Positions 1 to 8,882 of a DNA stretch of 64,000 nt are shown here, in pieces. The stretch covers positions 434,001-498,000 of the forward strand of contig JADKCZ010000005.1 in assembly GCA_016718565.1 (NCBI GenBank), read 5' to 3'. The notes under the pieces were generated by a model, which made no database searches, was not told where the DNA came from, and saw only the letters and a program-made list of their open reading frames with translations. Made by a program: the position numbers and the translations under genes. The DNA comes from Anaeromyxobacter sp. GTDB taxonomy: Bacteria; Myxococcota; Myxococcia; Myxococcales; Anaeromyxobacteraceae. The stretch's first letter is position 1; each line of letters opens with the position of its first letter.

Positions 1-10
1 TGACCGAGGG

Positions 11-652
11 ATGAGCGCCCGGCACCTCATCGCCGCCCTCGCCATCGGCGCCTCGCTCGGCCTGGCCGGGCCGGCGCGGTCGGAGCCGCCCGTCCCCGGC
101 GCCGGCGGCCCCGTCTCCTCCTCCCCGGCCATCGGCCCGGCGGGCGCCTTGCCCCGGGCCTCCGGCCCGGCGAGCGCATCCGGCCCCGCTGCCGGCCCAG
201 GCACGCCGGGCACGGGCGCGGCCAACCCGCGCCTGCGCGCCTCCCACCGGATCGACGTCATCGCCCCCGGTGAGCAGGTGGACAGCGTCATCGACCGGAT
301 GCGCGGCGCCATGCCCGCCGGCGCCGGCACGCCGCGCGGCCCGACCAAGGACGGCTCACCGACCGGCGTGCCTGGCCAGGGCCCGGGCACTGGCCAGGGC
401 ACAGGACCGCCAGGGCAGGGACCGGGCTCCGGCCAGGGCACGGGACCGCCAGGGCAGGGACCGGGCCAAGGGCAGCAGGCGCCGGGCGCCGGCCAGCCCG
501 CGCCGGGCCAGGGGCCCGGGCGAGGCGACGGCCCGCGTGGCCCTCACCTCGGACCGCCGCTCGGCGCCACCCCTGGCGCCGCGCCGGGGACCCCCGGCGG
601 ACCACGACCACCACGGAGTGAAGGACCGCCCCCCGACCGACGCCCTCGATGA
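11..652 (+). CDS. Secreted Gly/Pro/Gln-rich low-complexity protein
   Basis: I do not recognise a family. The 213-residue product opens with a clear signal peptide (basic start, hydrophobic AALAIGASLGLAG, likely cleavage near residue 24), so it should be exported. An Ala/Pro/Gly-rich stretch follows. Residues about 73-100 are more ordinary (IDVIAPGEQVDSV), and the C-terminal half is a Gly-Gln-Pro-Gly repeat tract built on a 39-base tandem unit. The start is preceded by GAGGG, and a TGA at bases 1-3 may end an upstream gene. Its stop overlaps the next start as ATGA, so the two are probably translated together. A structural or envelope-spacer role is only a guess. Confidence 0.6.
   Translation: MSARHLIAALAIGASLGLAGPARSEPPVPGAGGPVSSSPAIGPAGALPRASGPASASGPAAGPGTPGTGAANPRLRASHRIDVIAPGEQVDSVIDRMRGAMPAGAGTPRGPTKDGSPTGVPGQGPGTGQGTGPPGQGPGSGQGTGPPGQGPGQGQQAPGAGQPAPGQGPGRGDGPRGPHLGPPLGATPGAAPGTPGGPRPPRSEGPPPDRRPR
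392..466 (+). repeat. 39-bp tandem repeat inside the Gly/Pro-rich gene
   Basis: Two near-identical copies with a period of 39 bases begin at 392 and 431. They differ at one base in the first 36. In frame they encode the unit GQGTGPPGQGPGS, and shorter related fragments continue to about base 530. The period is a multiple of three, so copy-number change would keep the frame. Confidence 0.75.
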
Positions 653-2337
653 ACCCGGGCTTCGCGTTCGCGCTGCTGTTGGGCCTCCTGGCCGGCGACC
701 CGCTGGCGCCGGCCCGGGAGGCGTTCGCGCGCCTGGACCACGAGGCCGCCGCGACGCTGGCGCTGGCCGAGGCGCGACCGCCGCGGCAGGGGGCGGCGCT
801 CGACCTGGCCGGCCTGGCGCGCTTCCGCGCCGGCCGGAGCGCCGAGGCGCTGGCCGCCTTCGACGCCGCGGGGCGCGCCGAGGACGCGCCACCGCGGGGC
901 CGGTGGCAGTACAACCGCGGCGCCTGCCTCTACGACCTGGGGCGCGCCGCGGAGGCCGAGCAGGCCTTCCTGGAAGCCGCCACGCTCGACGAGGCGCTGG
1001 CGCCGGCGGCCCTGGCCAACGCCGGCTTCGCCGCGCTCGACGCGGGGTCGCCGTCGCGGGCGCGCGCGCTGCTGCAGGGCCTCCGTTCCCTGCCGGGCCT
1101 GAGCGAGCCGGTGCGGCGGCTGGCCGAGGAGCTGGACGCAGCGCTGCCTGCCGCGAGCCCGCTGCCCTCGCAGCCGGTCGTGGTCGGCGTGGTTGGCGTG
1201 GTCGGCGCGCCGGCCGTCGCCGGCGACGGCTCGGCCCCGCCGCCGCTCCCGGCGCCGGAGCCGCTGCGCGCCCCGACGCTCTCGCTCCTGGCTGGCGTCG
1301 GCTACGACAGCAACGTGCTGCAGTCCGGGCTCGGCACCGCGCCGGAGGGAGCCCCCATCGCCTCCGGCCGGGTCCAGGGCGCCACCCTCTCGCTGGCCGG
1401 CGCCGCCCAGCGCCGCTGGACCCCCGCGCCGGGCACCACGCTCTGGCTGGGCTACGGCCTGGATCAGCTGGCCTACCCCTCCGCCACCGCCGAGGACTAC
1501 TCGCTCCAGCAGCACCAGCTGACCGTCGGCGTGGAGCGGCAGCTGGGCGCCTGGCGGCTGGCGCTCTGGGCGGACGGCTACGCGGCCTTCACCGGCCTCT
1601 CCAGCTTCCGCGGCCTGCAGGCGGGCGGCGGCCTGGGCGGCTCGGCCTCACGCGCCTGGAGCGCGGCCTCCTCCACCCGGCTGGACATCGGCTGGGGCGG
1701 CCGCCTGGCGCTCTCCGGCGAGTTCGAGCACCTCGACGGCGACCGCCTCGACCTGGCGCTCGGGCAGGCCCACCAGCTGGGCCCGCTGCTGCTCGGGGCC
1801 AGCCTGCGCTGGCGGCGGGAGCGGCTCGGCGTGCTGGAGCAGGCCACCCAGCAGAACCTGCCCTGCCCGGTGGGGCACACCTGCAGCCAGCGGTACGAGA
1901 TCCCGTACGGCTCCGACGGCCTGCAGCTGGCCGCCTCGGCGCAGCTCGAGCTGGGCGACCGGCTCTGGCCCGGCCAGGCGAAAGACCGGCTGGCGCTCGG
2001 CCTGCTCCTCGGCTGGGAGGGGCGGCGCTACGACGGGCCCAGCCTGCTGCGGCGCCAGGAGACCGACGCGCTCGGCGGGGTGACCAGCGCGGTGGTGGCG
2101 CCGCGGCTCCGGCTGGACGACCTCGCCTTCCTGGGCGCCACGGCCCGGCTCAAGCTCGGGGCGCACCTGTGGCTGGCGGTCCGCTACGACCTGTCGCTCA
2201 ACTGGTCCACGGTGGCCCGGACCGGCCGCCCTGGCCCCACCTGCCTGCCCTCGTCGCCCGGGTGCCACGCGCTGGACTACGACGACAAGAACTACACGCG
2301 CCACGCGGGTGGGCTGGAGGCGACGCTGGCCTGGTGA
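649..2337 (+). CDS. TPR domain / outer-membrane beta-barrel protein
   Basis: A 562-residue protein with a short N-terminal hydrophobic segment that could be a signal peptide. Residues about 20-165 are helical, Ala/Leu-rich and TPR-like (LARFRAGRSAEALAAFDAAG, YNRGACLYDLGRAAEAEQAF). A Pro/Val linker leads into a C-terminal region from about residue 205 that begins LLAGVGYDSNVLQ and alternates aromatic and small residues, typical of an outer-membrane barrel. The GYDSN motif is common at the first strand of such barrels. It overlaps the preceding secreted repeat protein by four bases, so the two may act together at the envelope. The substrate or partner is unknown. Confidence 0.65.
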   Translation: MNPGFAFALLLGLLAGDPLAPAREAFARLDHEAAATLALAEARPPRQGAALDLAGLARFRAGRSAEALAAFDAAGRAEDAPPRGRWQYNRGACLYDLGRAAEAEQAFLEAATLDEALAPAALANAGFAALDAGSPSRARALLQGLRSLPGLSEPVRRLAEELDAALPAASPLPSQPVVVGVVGVVGAPAVAGDGSAPPPLPAPEPLRAPTLSLLAGVGYDSNVLQSGLGTAPEGAPIASGRVQGATLSLAGAAQRRWTPAPGTTLWLGYGLDQLAYPSATAEDYSLQQHQLTVGVERQLGAWRLALWADGYAAFTGLSSFRGLQAGGGLGGSASRAWSAASSTRLDIGWGGRLALSGEFEHLDGDRLDLALGQAHQLGPLLLGASLRWRRERLGVLEQATQQNLPCPVGHTCSQRYEIPYGSDGLQLAASAQLELGDRLWPGQAKDRLALGLLLGWEGRRYDGPSLLRRQETDALGGVTSAVVAPRLRLDDLAFLGATARLKLGAHLWLAVRYDLSLNWSTVARTGRPGPTCLPSSPGCHALDYDDKNYTRHAGGLEATLAW

Positions 2338-2466
2338 GGCCGGGAGGCGGACCTGGAGCGCGACCGGTGCGCCGCCGGCGGCGGAATGGGCTCCACCGCC
2401 TTCGCCTGCGCGAGTTGAGGCCCACCCGACGGCCGCGCGGCCTGGCCTCCCGGGCGTGGCGGTCGC

Positions 2467-3810
2467 TCAGGCGCGCGCCGCCGCGCCGCGCCCCCGCGAC
2501 AGCCCGTAGGCCAGGAGCCCCACCGCCGCGGCGCCGGCCACCCAGGCCAGCACCACCGGCGCCTCGCCGAAGGCCCTCCAGAACATCCAGGCCGAGGAGG
2601 CGACGTAGACGGCGGCGGCCAGCAGGGCGGCCAGCGACGGCGCCGGCGTGCGGCCGCGCAGGCGCGCCAGCACCAGGCCGAGCGCCGTCAGCGCCGCGAA
2701 GAGCACCAGCACCGCCCCCACCTGCCCGAGCGCGCCGCGCAGCCCCTGCGTGAAGACGATCAGCAGCGCCAGCGCCCCCTGCAGCAGGATGGCGGCGCGG
2801 GGCGGGTGACCGTGCGGGCTGGCCGCCAGGAAGCGCGGCAGGAACCCGTCGCGCGCCATGGCCGCGTAGACCCGCGGGCCGAGGAAGATCATGGCGCTCA
2901 TGGCCGAGAGGAAGACCAGCACCGTGGCCGCCGACCAGAGCGCGCCCGCCCACGGCCCCATCAGCCGCGCCATCACGGCGTGCCCCAGCGTGACCTGGTC
3001 GGCCTCGTAGCGGAACACCACCGCGGCCTCGGCCGGGGCCAGGTTGGCCACGAAGATCCAGTTCACCGTGAGGTAGAGCAGGGCCACCAGCGAGGTGCCC
3101 ACCAGCATGGCCCTGGGCACGGTCCGCTCCGGCGCCTCGAACTCCTCGGCGGCGTAGACCGCGGCGTTCCAGCCGGAGAAGGCGAAGGCGATGAAGAACA
3201 GGCTGCCGGCGAAGGCGCCGACCGGGAAGCCTCCACCCGGAGCCGCGCCGGGCGGCAGCCAGGTGGGCCAGGCGCGCGCCCCCAGGCCCAGCCCCACCAG
3301 CACGAAGCCCGCCAGCAGCGCGGCCTTCACCACCACCAGCACGTCCTGGGTCCGGGTGGAGGTGCGGAAGCCGGCGGCGTGGAACGCGGTGAGCAGCACC
3401 ACCAGCGCCGCCCCGGTCAGGGTCGGGTCGAGCCCGGGCACCACGGTGCGGGCGAAGGCGCCGGCGGCCAGCGCGTCCACCGCGATGGGCGCCGAGAAGC
3501 CGACCAGCAGCGAGGCCCAGCCGGCCAGGTAGCCGGCCGCCGGGTGGACCAGCTCGGAGAGGTAGCGGTACTCGCCGCCGGAGCGCGGCACCAGCCTGGC
3601 CACCGCGCCGTAGGCGACGGCGCCGCACAGGGCCAGCAGCGCGCCGGCCACCCAGGCCAGCAGGATGGGGCCAGGGCCCATGTCCTGCGCCATGAACCCG
3701 GCCGACAGGAAGACCCCGGCGCCGATCATGTTGGCGGCGACGAGGCCCACCCCGGAGGCGAGCCGGAGCCTCGGGGCCGAGGGTGGTGGGGGCACCCCGG
3801 CATGGTACAT
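2467..3810 (-). CDS. APC-superfamily amino acid permease
   Basis: A 447-residue integral membrane protein with about 12 hydrophobic segments. The N-terminal core GVGLVAANMIGAGVFLSAGF is the typical first helix of the amino acid-polyamine-organocation family, where the Gly-rich GAG motif forms the unwound substrate site. The sequence PRSGGEYRYLSE matches the second conserved APC block. It probably imports or exchanges an amino acid across the inner membrane; the substrate cannot be read. The ATG at 3810 overlaps the divergent hemW-like start, so a GTG five codons further in (3795) is a credible alternative start. Confidence 0.88.
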   Translation of the reverse strand: MYHAGVPPPPSAPRLRLASGVGLVAANMIGAGVFLSAGFMAQDMGPGPILLAWVAGALLALCGAVAYGAVARLVPRSGGEYRYLSELVHPAAGYLAGWASLLVGFSAPIAVDALAAGAFARTVVPGLDPTLTGAALVVLLTAFHAAGFRTSTRTQDVLVVVKAALLAGFVLVGLGLGARAWPTWLPPGAAPGGGFPVGAFAGSLFFIAFAFSGWNAAVYAAEEFEAPERTVPRAMLVGTSLVALLYLTVNWIFVANLAPAEAAVVFRYEADQVTLGHAVMARLMGPWAGALWSAATVLVFLSAMSAMIFLGPRVYAAMARDGFLPRFLAASPHGHPPRAAILLQGALALLIVFTQGLRGALGQVGAVLVLFAALTALGLVLARLRGRTPAPSLAALLAAAVYVASSAWMFWRAFGEAPVVLAWVAGAAAVGLLAYGLSRGRGAAARA

Positions 3811-4981
3811 GAGGCGGGTGATCGCCGCCCCGGCAGCGCCTGCCGCCCCCTTCGGCGTCTACGTCCACTTCCCCTACTGCGCCCACCGCTGCCCGTACTG
3901 CGACTTCGCCGTCACCACCAGCCCGGTGCCGGCCGGCGGCCGCTACGGGCGCGCCGTGCTGGCCGAGCTCGGACTGCGCGCCGCCCCGTTCGACGACCTC
4001 TCGCTGGTGAGCGTCTACCTGGGCGGCGGCACGCCCTCGCGCTGGCCGGTGGAGGAGGTGGCCGAGGTGCTGGCGGCGCTGCGCGCCCGCTTCGGCGACG
4101 CGGCGCTGCGCGAGGTGACGCTGGAGGCCAACCCGGAGTCCTGCGACCCCGGCCGCCTGGCGGCCTGGCGCCAGGCCGGGGTCAACCGGCTCTCCATCGG
4201 CGTGCAGTCCTTCGATCCCGGCGTGCTGGCCCAGCTGGGCCGGCGCCACGACGGCGTCACCGCGGCCCGGGCCATCGAGGCGGCGGCGGCGGCCCTGCCG
4301 AGCGTCAGCGTGGACCTGATCTACGCCGGTCGCCGCTCCAGCGTGGCCACGGCCACCACCGACGCGGCGCGGGCGGTGGCCTGCGGGGCCAGCCACGTCT
4401 CGGCCTACGCGCTCACGCTGGAGGCCGCGGTGATGGCCGAGGAGGTGCCGCTGGCGCGGGCGGCCCGGACCGGGCGGCTCACCTTCCCGGGCGACGAGGA
4501 GGCGGTGGCGCAGGCGCGGGCCATCCGCAACAGGCTGCGCCGGCTCGGCCTGCGGCGCTACGAGGTCTCCAACTTCGCCCGGCCCGGCCACGAGTCGGTG
4601 CACAACCAGCTCTACTGGGACGGCGAGAGCTACCTCGGCCTGGGCGCCGGGGCGGCCGGCTGCCGGCGCGGCGGGGCCGGCGGCTCGCTCCGCTGGCAGG
4701 ACCTGCGCGACGCCGGGGCCTGGCTCGCCGCGGTGGAGGCGGGGCGGCTCCCCACCGGAGAGGAGGACCCCATCTCGCCCGCCGCCGACCGGAACGAGCG
4801 GCTCATGCTGGGGCTGCGCACCCGGCGCGGCGTGGCGCTGGCGGCCCTCTCCAGCGCGCAGGCGCGGGAGGTGGAGACCCTGGTGCGGCGGCGGCTGGCG
4901 GTGCGACGCGCCGGGCGGCTGGTGCTCACCAGCCGCGGCCTGGACCTCGAGAGCGCGGTGGCCGAGCGGCTCTTCGAGTAG
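3809..4981 (+). CDS. hemW: HemW-like radical SAM protein (coproporphyrinogen III oxidase-like)
   Basis: A 390-residue radical SAM protein. The cluster-binding motif CX3CX2C appears near the N-terminus as YCAHRCPYCDF. The following GGGTPS, ANPES and SIGVQSF blocks, plus HNQLYW and YLGLGAG near the C-terminus, are characteristic of HemW, a heme chaperone long annotated as oxygen-independent HemN. The usual GLPGQ block after DLIY is replaced by AGRRSS, which is unusual. The ATG at 3809 puts the Fe-S motif about 24 residues in, as expected; a longer in-frame start at 3665 would lie inside the permease gene. A heme-delivery role suits a cytochrome-rich organism. Confidence 0.85.
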   Translation: MRRVIAAPAAPAAPFGVYVHFPYCAHRCPYCDFAVTTSPVPAGGRYGRAVLAELGLRAAPFDDLSLVSVYLGGGTPSRWPVEEVAEVLAALRARFGDAALREVTLEANPESCDPGRLAAWRQAGVNRLSIGVQSFDPGVLAQLGRRHDGVTAARAIEAAAAALPSVSVDLIYAGRRSSVATATTDAARAVACGASHVSAYALTLEAAVMAEEVPLARAARTGRLTFPGDEEAVAQARAIRNRLRRLGLRRYEVSNFARPGHESVHNQLYWDGESYLGLGAGAAGCRRGGAGGSLRWQDLRDAGAWLAAVEAGRLPTGEEDPISPAADRNERLMLGLRTRRGVALAALSSAQAREVETLVRRRLAVRRAGRLVLTSRGLDLESAVAERLFE

Positions 4982-5088
4982 CGGGCGCCATCCGGCCGAG
5001 GCCCCTGGGCGGCGTGCCGGCCAGGCCCCTCCCCCGCCACGGCGAGGCCGCGGCGGCGCCGGCCTCCCGGGCCCCGGGACCGCCCCCC

Positions 5089-8000
5089 TCACCGCGGCAG
5101 CGTCACCGGCCTGGCCTGCAGCGCGTCCACCGCGGCGCAGAAGGCGGCGAAGGCCGGGTAGTCGGCCGGCGCGATGCGGCCGCGCGGCAGGAGCAGCCGC
5201 TCCTCGCGCACCAGCGCGCCGGCCTCCACCCGCTCGGTGCGGGCGTAGCTGCCGAAGGGGGTCTCGAGCCGCTGCGGCAGCCCGGCCACCGGCCTCACGC
5301 CGGGCGGCGGCACCACCGTGAGCCGGAGGGTGGCCCGCTCGGTGGTCGCCAGGAGGAGGGGCGTGGTCCGGGTGGCCAGCTGCACGTGGCGGGCGCCGAG
5401 CCGGAGCTGCAGGATGGGCGCGTCGAACTCGAGCCCCCCCGGGCCCTGCCGGGCCAGGGTCGCCACCGCGCCGCGCCAGCGCAGCGTGAACGGCGCCTCG
5501 GGGTCGTCCTCGCCCTCGATGGCCTGCTCCGTCAGCGCCAGGCCGCGGAAGGCGCGCGAGACCAGCGCCTCCAGCCCCTGCCGCCGGGCGCTCTCGTCGA
5601 GCCGCTCGAAGCCCGCCTTGGCCGCCGCCCCCTGGGTGCCGTGGTGGCGGTCCACGCCGCGCACCTCGGCGCCGCCGTCCGCGTCGAGCGTCACGGTGAG
5701 GTCGAGCTCGCGTCCCTCCGGGCGCCCGTCCTGCACCGGGGTGCGCACCACCTCGGCCGGCTCGCCCGGCGCCGGCAGCAGCAGCGCCTCGGCGCCCTGG
5801 GCCCACTCGGAGAGCAGGCCGAAGGGCTGCTGGCGCAGCGCGAGGTCGAGCCAGAGGACCTGCCCCGGCAGCTCCACCCGCAGCACCGGGGCGCTCCAGA
5901 GCGCCGGGCTGGGGAAGCGGTAGTCGGTCCGGTCGCCGCCCAGGGGCCGCGCCAGGGCGAAGCGGGCGCGCACGCCGAGGGCGTCGAGCAGCGCCTTGAG
6001 CAGCACCAGCCGGCTGCCGCGGCCGCGCGACAGCACCACGCTGGCCTCCTCGCCGAAGGAGCCGCCCTGGCCGACCACCAGCGCCCGCACCCGCTCGGCG
6101 GCGGCGCGGACCAGCGCCTCCCCGGGAGAGGTCGCGCTCGAGGTCGCGGTCCCGGCGCGCGCCAGCGCCCGCACCTCGGCGGCCAGCGCCCGGAGCTCCA
6201 GCGTGAGGGCGGTGCGCGGCACCGCGGCGTCGGCCAGCGCCAGCTGCACCGCCTCGCGCCCACCGCCGACGCCGACGTGCACGAAGGGCGTGTGCTCCGG
6301 GCCGGGAGGCGCGCCCGGCTCCGGGATGAGCGCCGGGACCTCGGTGGCCTCCGCCCGCACCACCTCGAAGTCCCCCTGGCGCACCACCTGGGGCGGCGGC
6401 AGCCCGTGGGCGTCGGCGGCCATCCCCAGCCCGGGCGGCGCCCGCACCAGGTAGGTAGAGCGCACCATGCTGGCGCCGGGGGTGGCGAAGAAGAAGGGGT
6501 CGGCGGCCACGCCCTGGCGCGCGTGCGGGCCGCGCACCGAGCGCAGGTACTCCAGCTCCACGAAGTCGCCCGGCTCCAGGCCGGGCAGGGAGGCGGTGCC
6601 CTTGCCGGCCCCGCCCTCCGGCTCGAAGACGCGGCCGTCGGCCTTGAGGGCCCTGAGCGCCAGCACCTGGGCGCCGGAGGGCGCGGCCAGCTCGCCCTGC
6701 TGGTCCACCGCCTGCTGGTCGAGCACCCGGATCACCCTGGTGGACCCGCTCGGTGAGGGCGCCGCCGGGGTGCAGCTCGATGGCGGCGGCGTCGAGCACC
6801 AGGCTCGACCCGGCCGCCTCGCGCCTGGGCGTGGCCAGGTAGGCGCGCAGCGCCGCCGGGCCGTCCTGGGCCACGTCGTCGAGCACGTCGTGGCCGTCCT
6901 CCAGCGCCAGGGCGCGGCGCAGCCCGAGGTCGCTGCCGTCCACCACCAGCGAGCGCTGGCGCAGCCGCCGGGCGCCGACGGCGTCGCCGGCCAGCTCGAG
7001 CTGGTCGGCGGCGGCCTTGAGGAGCCCCACCCCGCGGGGCCAGGTGGCCAGCGGCCCCTCGAGGGAGCGGGCCGCGGCGGCGTGGTCGCCCAGCGCCGCC
7101 AGGGCGTTGGCCCGCTGCAGCACCGCCTGCAGCTGGGTGGGACGGGCCCGCAGCAGCGGCGCCAGCGCCGCCAGCACCCCGGCCGCGTCGCCCCGCTGCT
7201 CCAGCAGCCGCACCCGGCGCTCGCGCCCGCCGCGGCAGCCGAGCAGCGCGCTGGTGAGCTCGTCCTCGCGCGCGGCGGCCTCGCGCCGGCCGGCCTGGTC
7301 GGCCAGCAGCTTGAGGGCGTCGCAGCTGCCGCCGGCGCCCCGGGCCGCCTCGGCCAGCGCCTCGGCCTCCTCGGCCAGGCCGCGGTCGAGCGCCACCCGG
7401 GCCTGGGCGGCCAGCGCGGCCGGGCGCAGGGTGAGCGGCTGCGGCAGCCCGGCCAGCAGCTCGGCGGCGTCGGCCGGCCGGTCGGCGCGGCGCACCAGGT
7501 CCGCCAGGGCCAGCCGCACCTCGCCGTCGCCGGGGTCGGCCACCAGCGCCGCGCGCAGCGCCGCCTCGGCGCGGCCGCGGGCGATCTGCTCGTCGAGCGA
7601 GCCGTCGGCCGCGTGGGCCGCCCCGCGGGCGGCGCGCAGCACCGCCGAGGCGGGGTGGGCGGCCAGGGCGTCCTCGAGCAGCCGCTTGGCCGCCTCGAGG
7701 TCGCCGGCCTGGGCGTCGCGCGCCGCCAGCAGGCCGGCCAGGGCCAGGCCGCCGGACCGGAGCGCCCCGAACAGCTCGGCCGGGGTGAAGCCCGGCGCCG
7801 GCCAGGGGCCCGGCGCGGCCGCCGCCAGCGGACCGGGCGGGCGCGGGGCGGAGGTGACGTCCGACGGCTCGCCGTCGACCCGCGCCAGGTTCACCACCAG
7901 CGTGGTGCGGGCCCCGCCGCGGGCCAGCTTCACCAGCAGCAGGTGGCGTCCGGCCGCGAGCTCGAGCGGCCGGACCAGCTGCGTGGGGGCGGGCCCCTCG

Positions 8001-8882
8001 AAGGCGCGGCGCTCGGCCAGGGGCGCCCCGTCCACCCAGGCCCGCAGCGACGCCGCGGCGCCGATGACCACCAGGTAGCGGCCGCCGCGCGCCACCGTGA
8101 GGTCGGCCGCCAGGTAGAACTGCTCGCCCTCGGCGGGCTCGCCCTCCAGGGTGGCCACCCCGTCGGGCGCCTCGAGCGGGCGGGTGGGGCGCGGCGCCCC
8201 GAGCAGCGGCGCGGGCGCCTCGGCGGGCAGCGTGCCCACCTCCGGCGGGAAGGGCCGGTCGAAGTCCAGCGCCGACAGCGCGCCGAAGGGGCCGGCCAGC
8301 GTCCAGGCCGAGACCGCGCCGTTCTCGGCCCGCAGGCGCAGCACCAGGTCGAGGTCGCCGCGGGCCTCGGCGGCGGCCAGCCGCGCCACCCGCCCGCGGA
8401 AGGCGGCCAGCCCGGTGAGCCGGCTCCCGGCCGCGGCCAGCCCGGCCACGCCGCGCTCCACCAGCTCGCCCTGGGCCGGCGAGCCCTCCGACAGCTCGCC
8501 GAGCCGGCGGAGCGCCAGCAGCGCCAGCGGGTGGTCCGGGGCGGCGGCCACCAGCGCCACCAGCCGTGCGACCTCGGCCGGCCCGTCGAGGGCGCGCCGG
8601 GCCAGGAGCGAGAGGCCCAGCTGGGTCCAGGGATCCCCGGGGTGGCGCGCCGCGGCCGCCTCGAGCCGGGGGGCGGCGCCGGCGGCGTCGTTGCGCAGGA
8701 CCAGGGCCTCGAGCCCCTCCCGCGCGGCGCGGCCGGGGGCCGTCGCCGACGGCCAGGGGGCCGCTGCGGCCGGCGCACCCGGCCAGGAGGAGGACCCCCG
8801 CCAGGACCCCCGCCAGGAGCGCGGGCAGGCGCACGGGCAGGCGCGGGGGCGGTGCGGCGGCGCGGGCGCGCGGGCGCTTCAT
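5089..8882 (-). pseudogene. DUF3857 / degenerate transglutaminase-like TPR lipoprotein, broken by two frameshifts
   Basis: Read as one gene, this encodes about 1260 residues: a lipoprotein signal peptide ending in the lipobox LLLAGC, an Ala-rich helical region, a jelly-roll-like domain, TPR-like helices, a DUF3857 domain near residue 700 and a transglutaminase-like fold near 950. The frame breaks twice, at the G5 run 8756-8760 and at CCC 6735-6737; dropping one base at each restores a continuous protein matching the neighbouring paralogue. Compared with that paralogue, the active-site GDCKDKA region reads GRGSRLV and the catalytic His is gone, so it is probably not an active enzyme even when repaired. 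Its start overlaps the upstream stop (ATGA), implying coupled expression. Confidence 0.75.

Noticed and set aside
270..2753. Long Arg/Pro/Ala-rich open frame overlapping the first two genes
   Set aside because: Out of frame with the clear signal-peptide and barrel genes; composition is typical of a shifted frame in GC-rich DNA.
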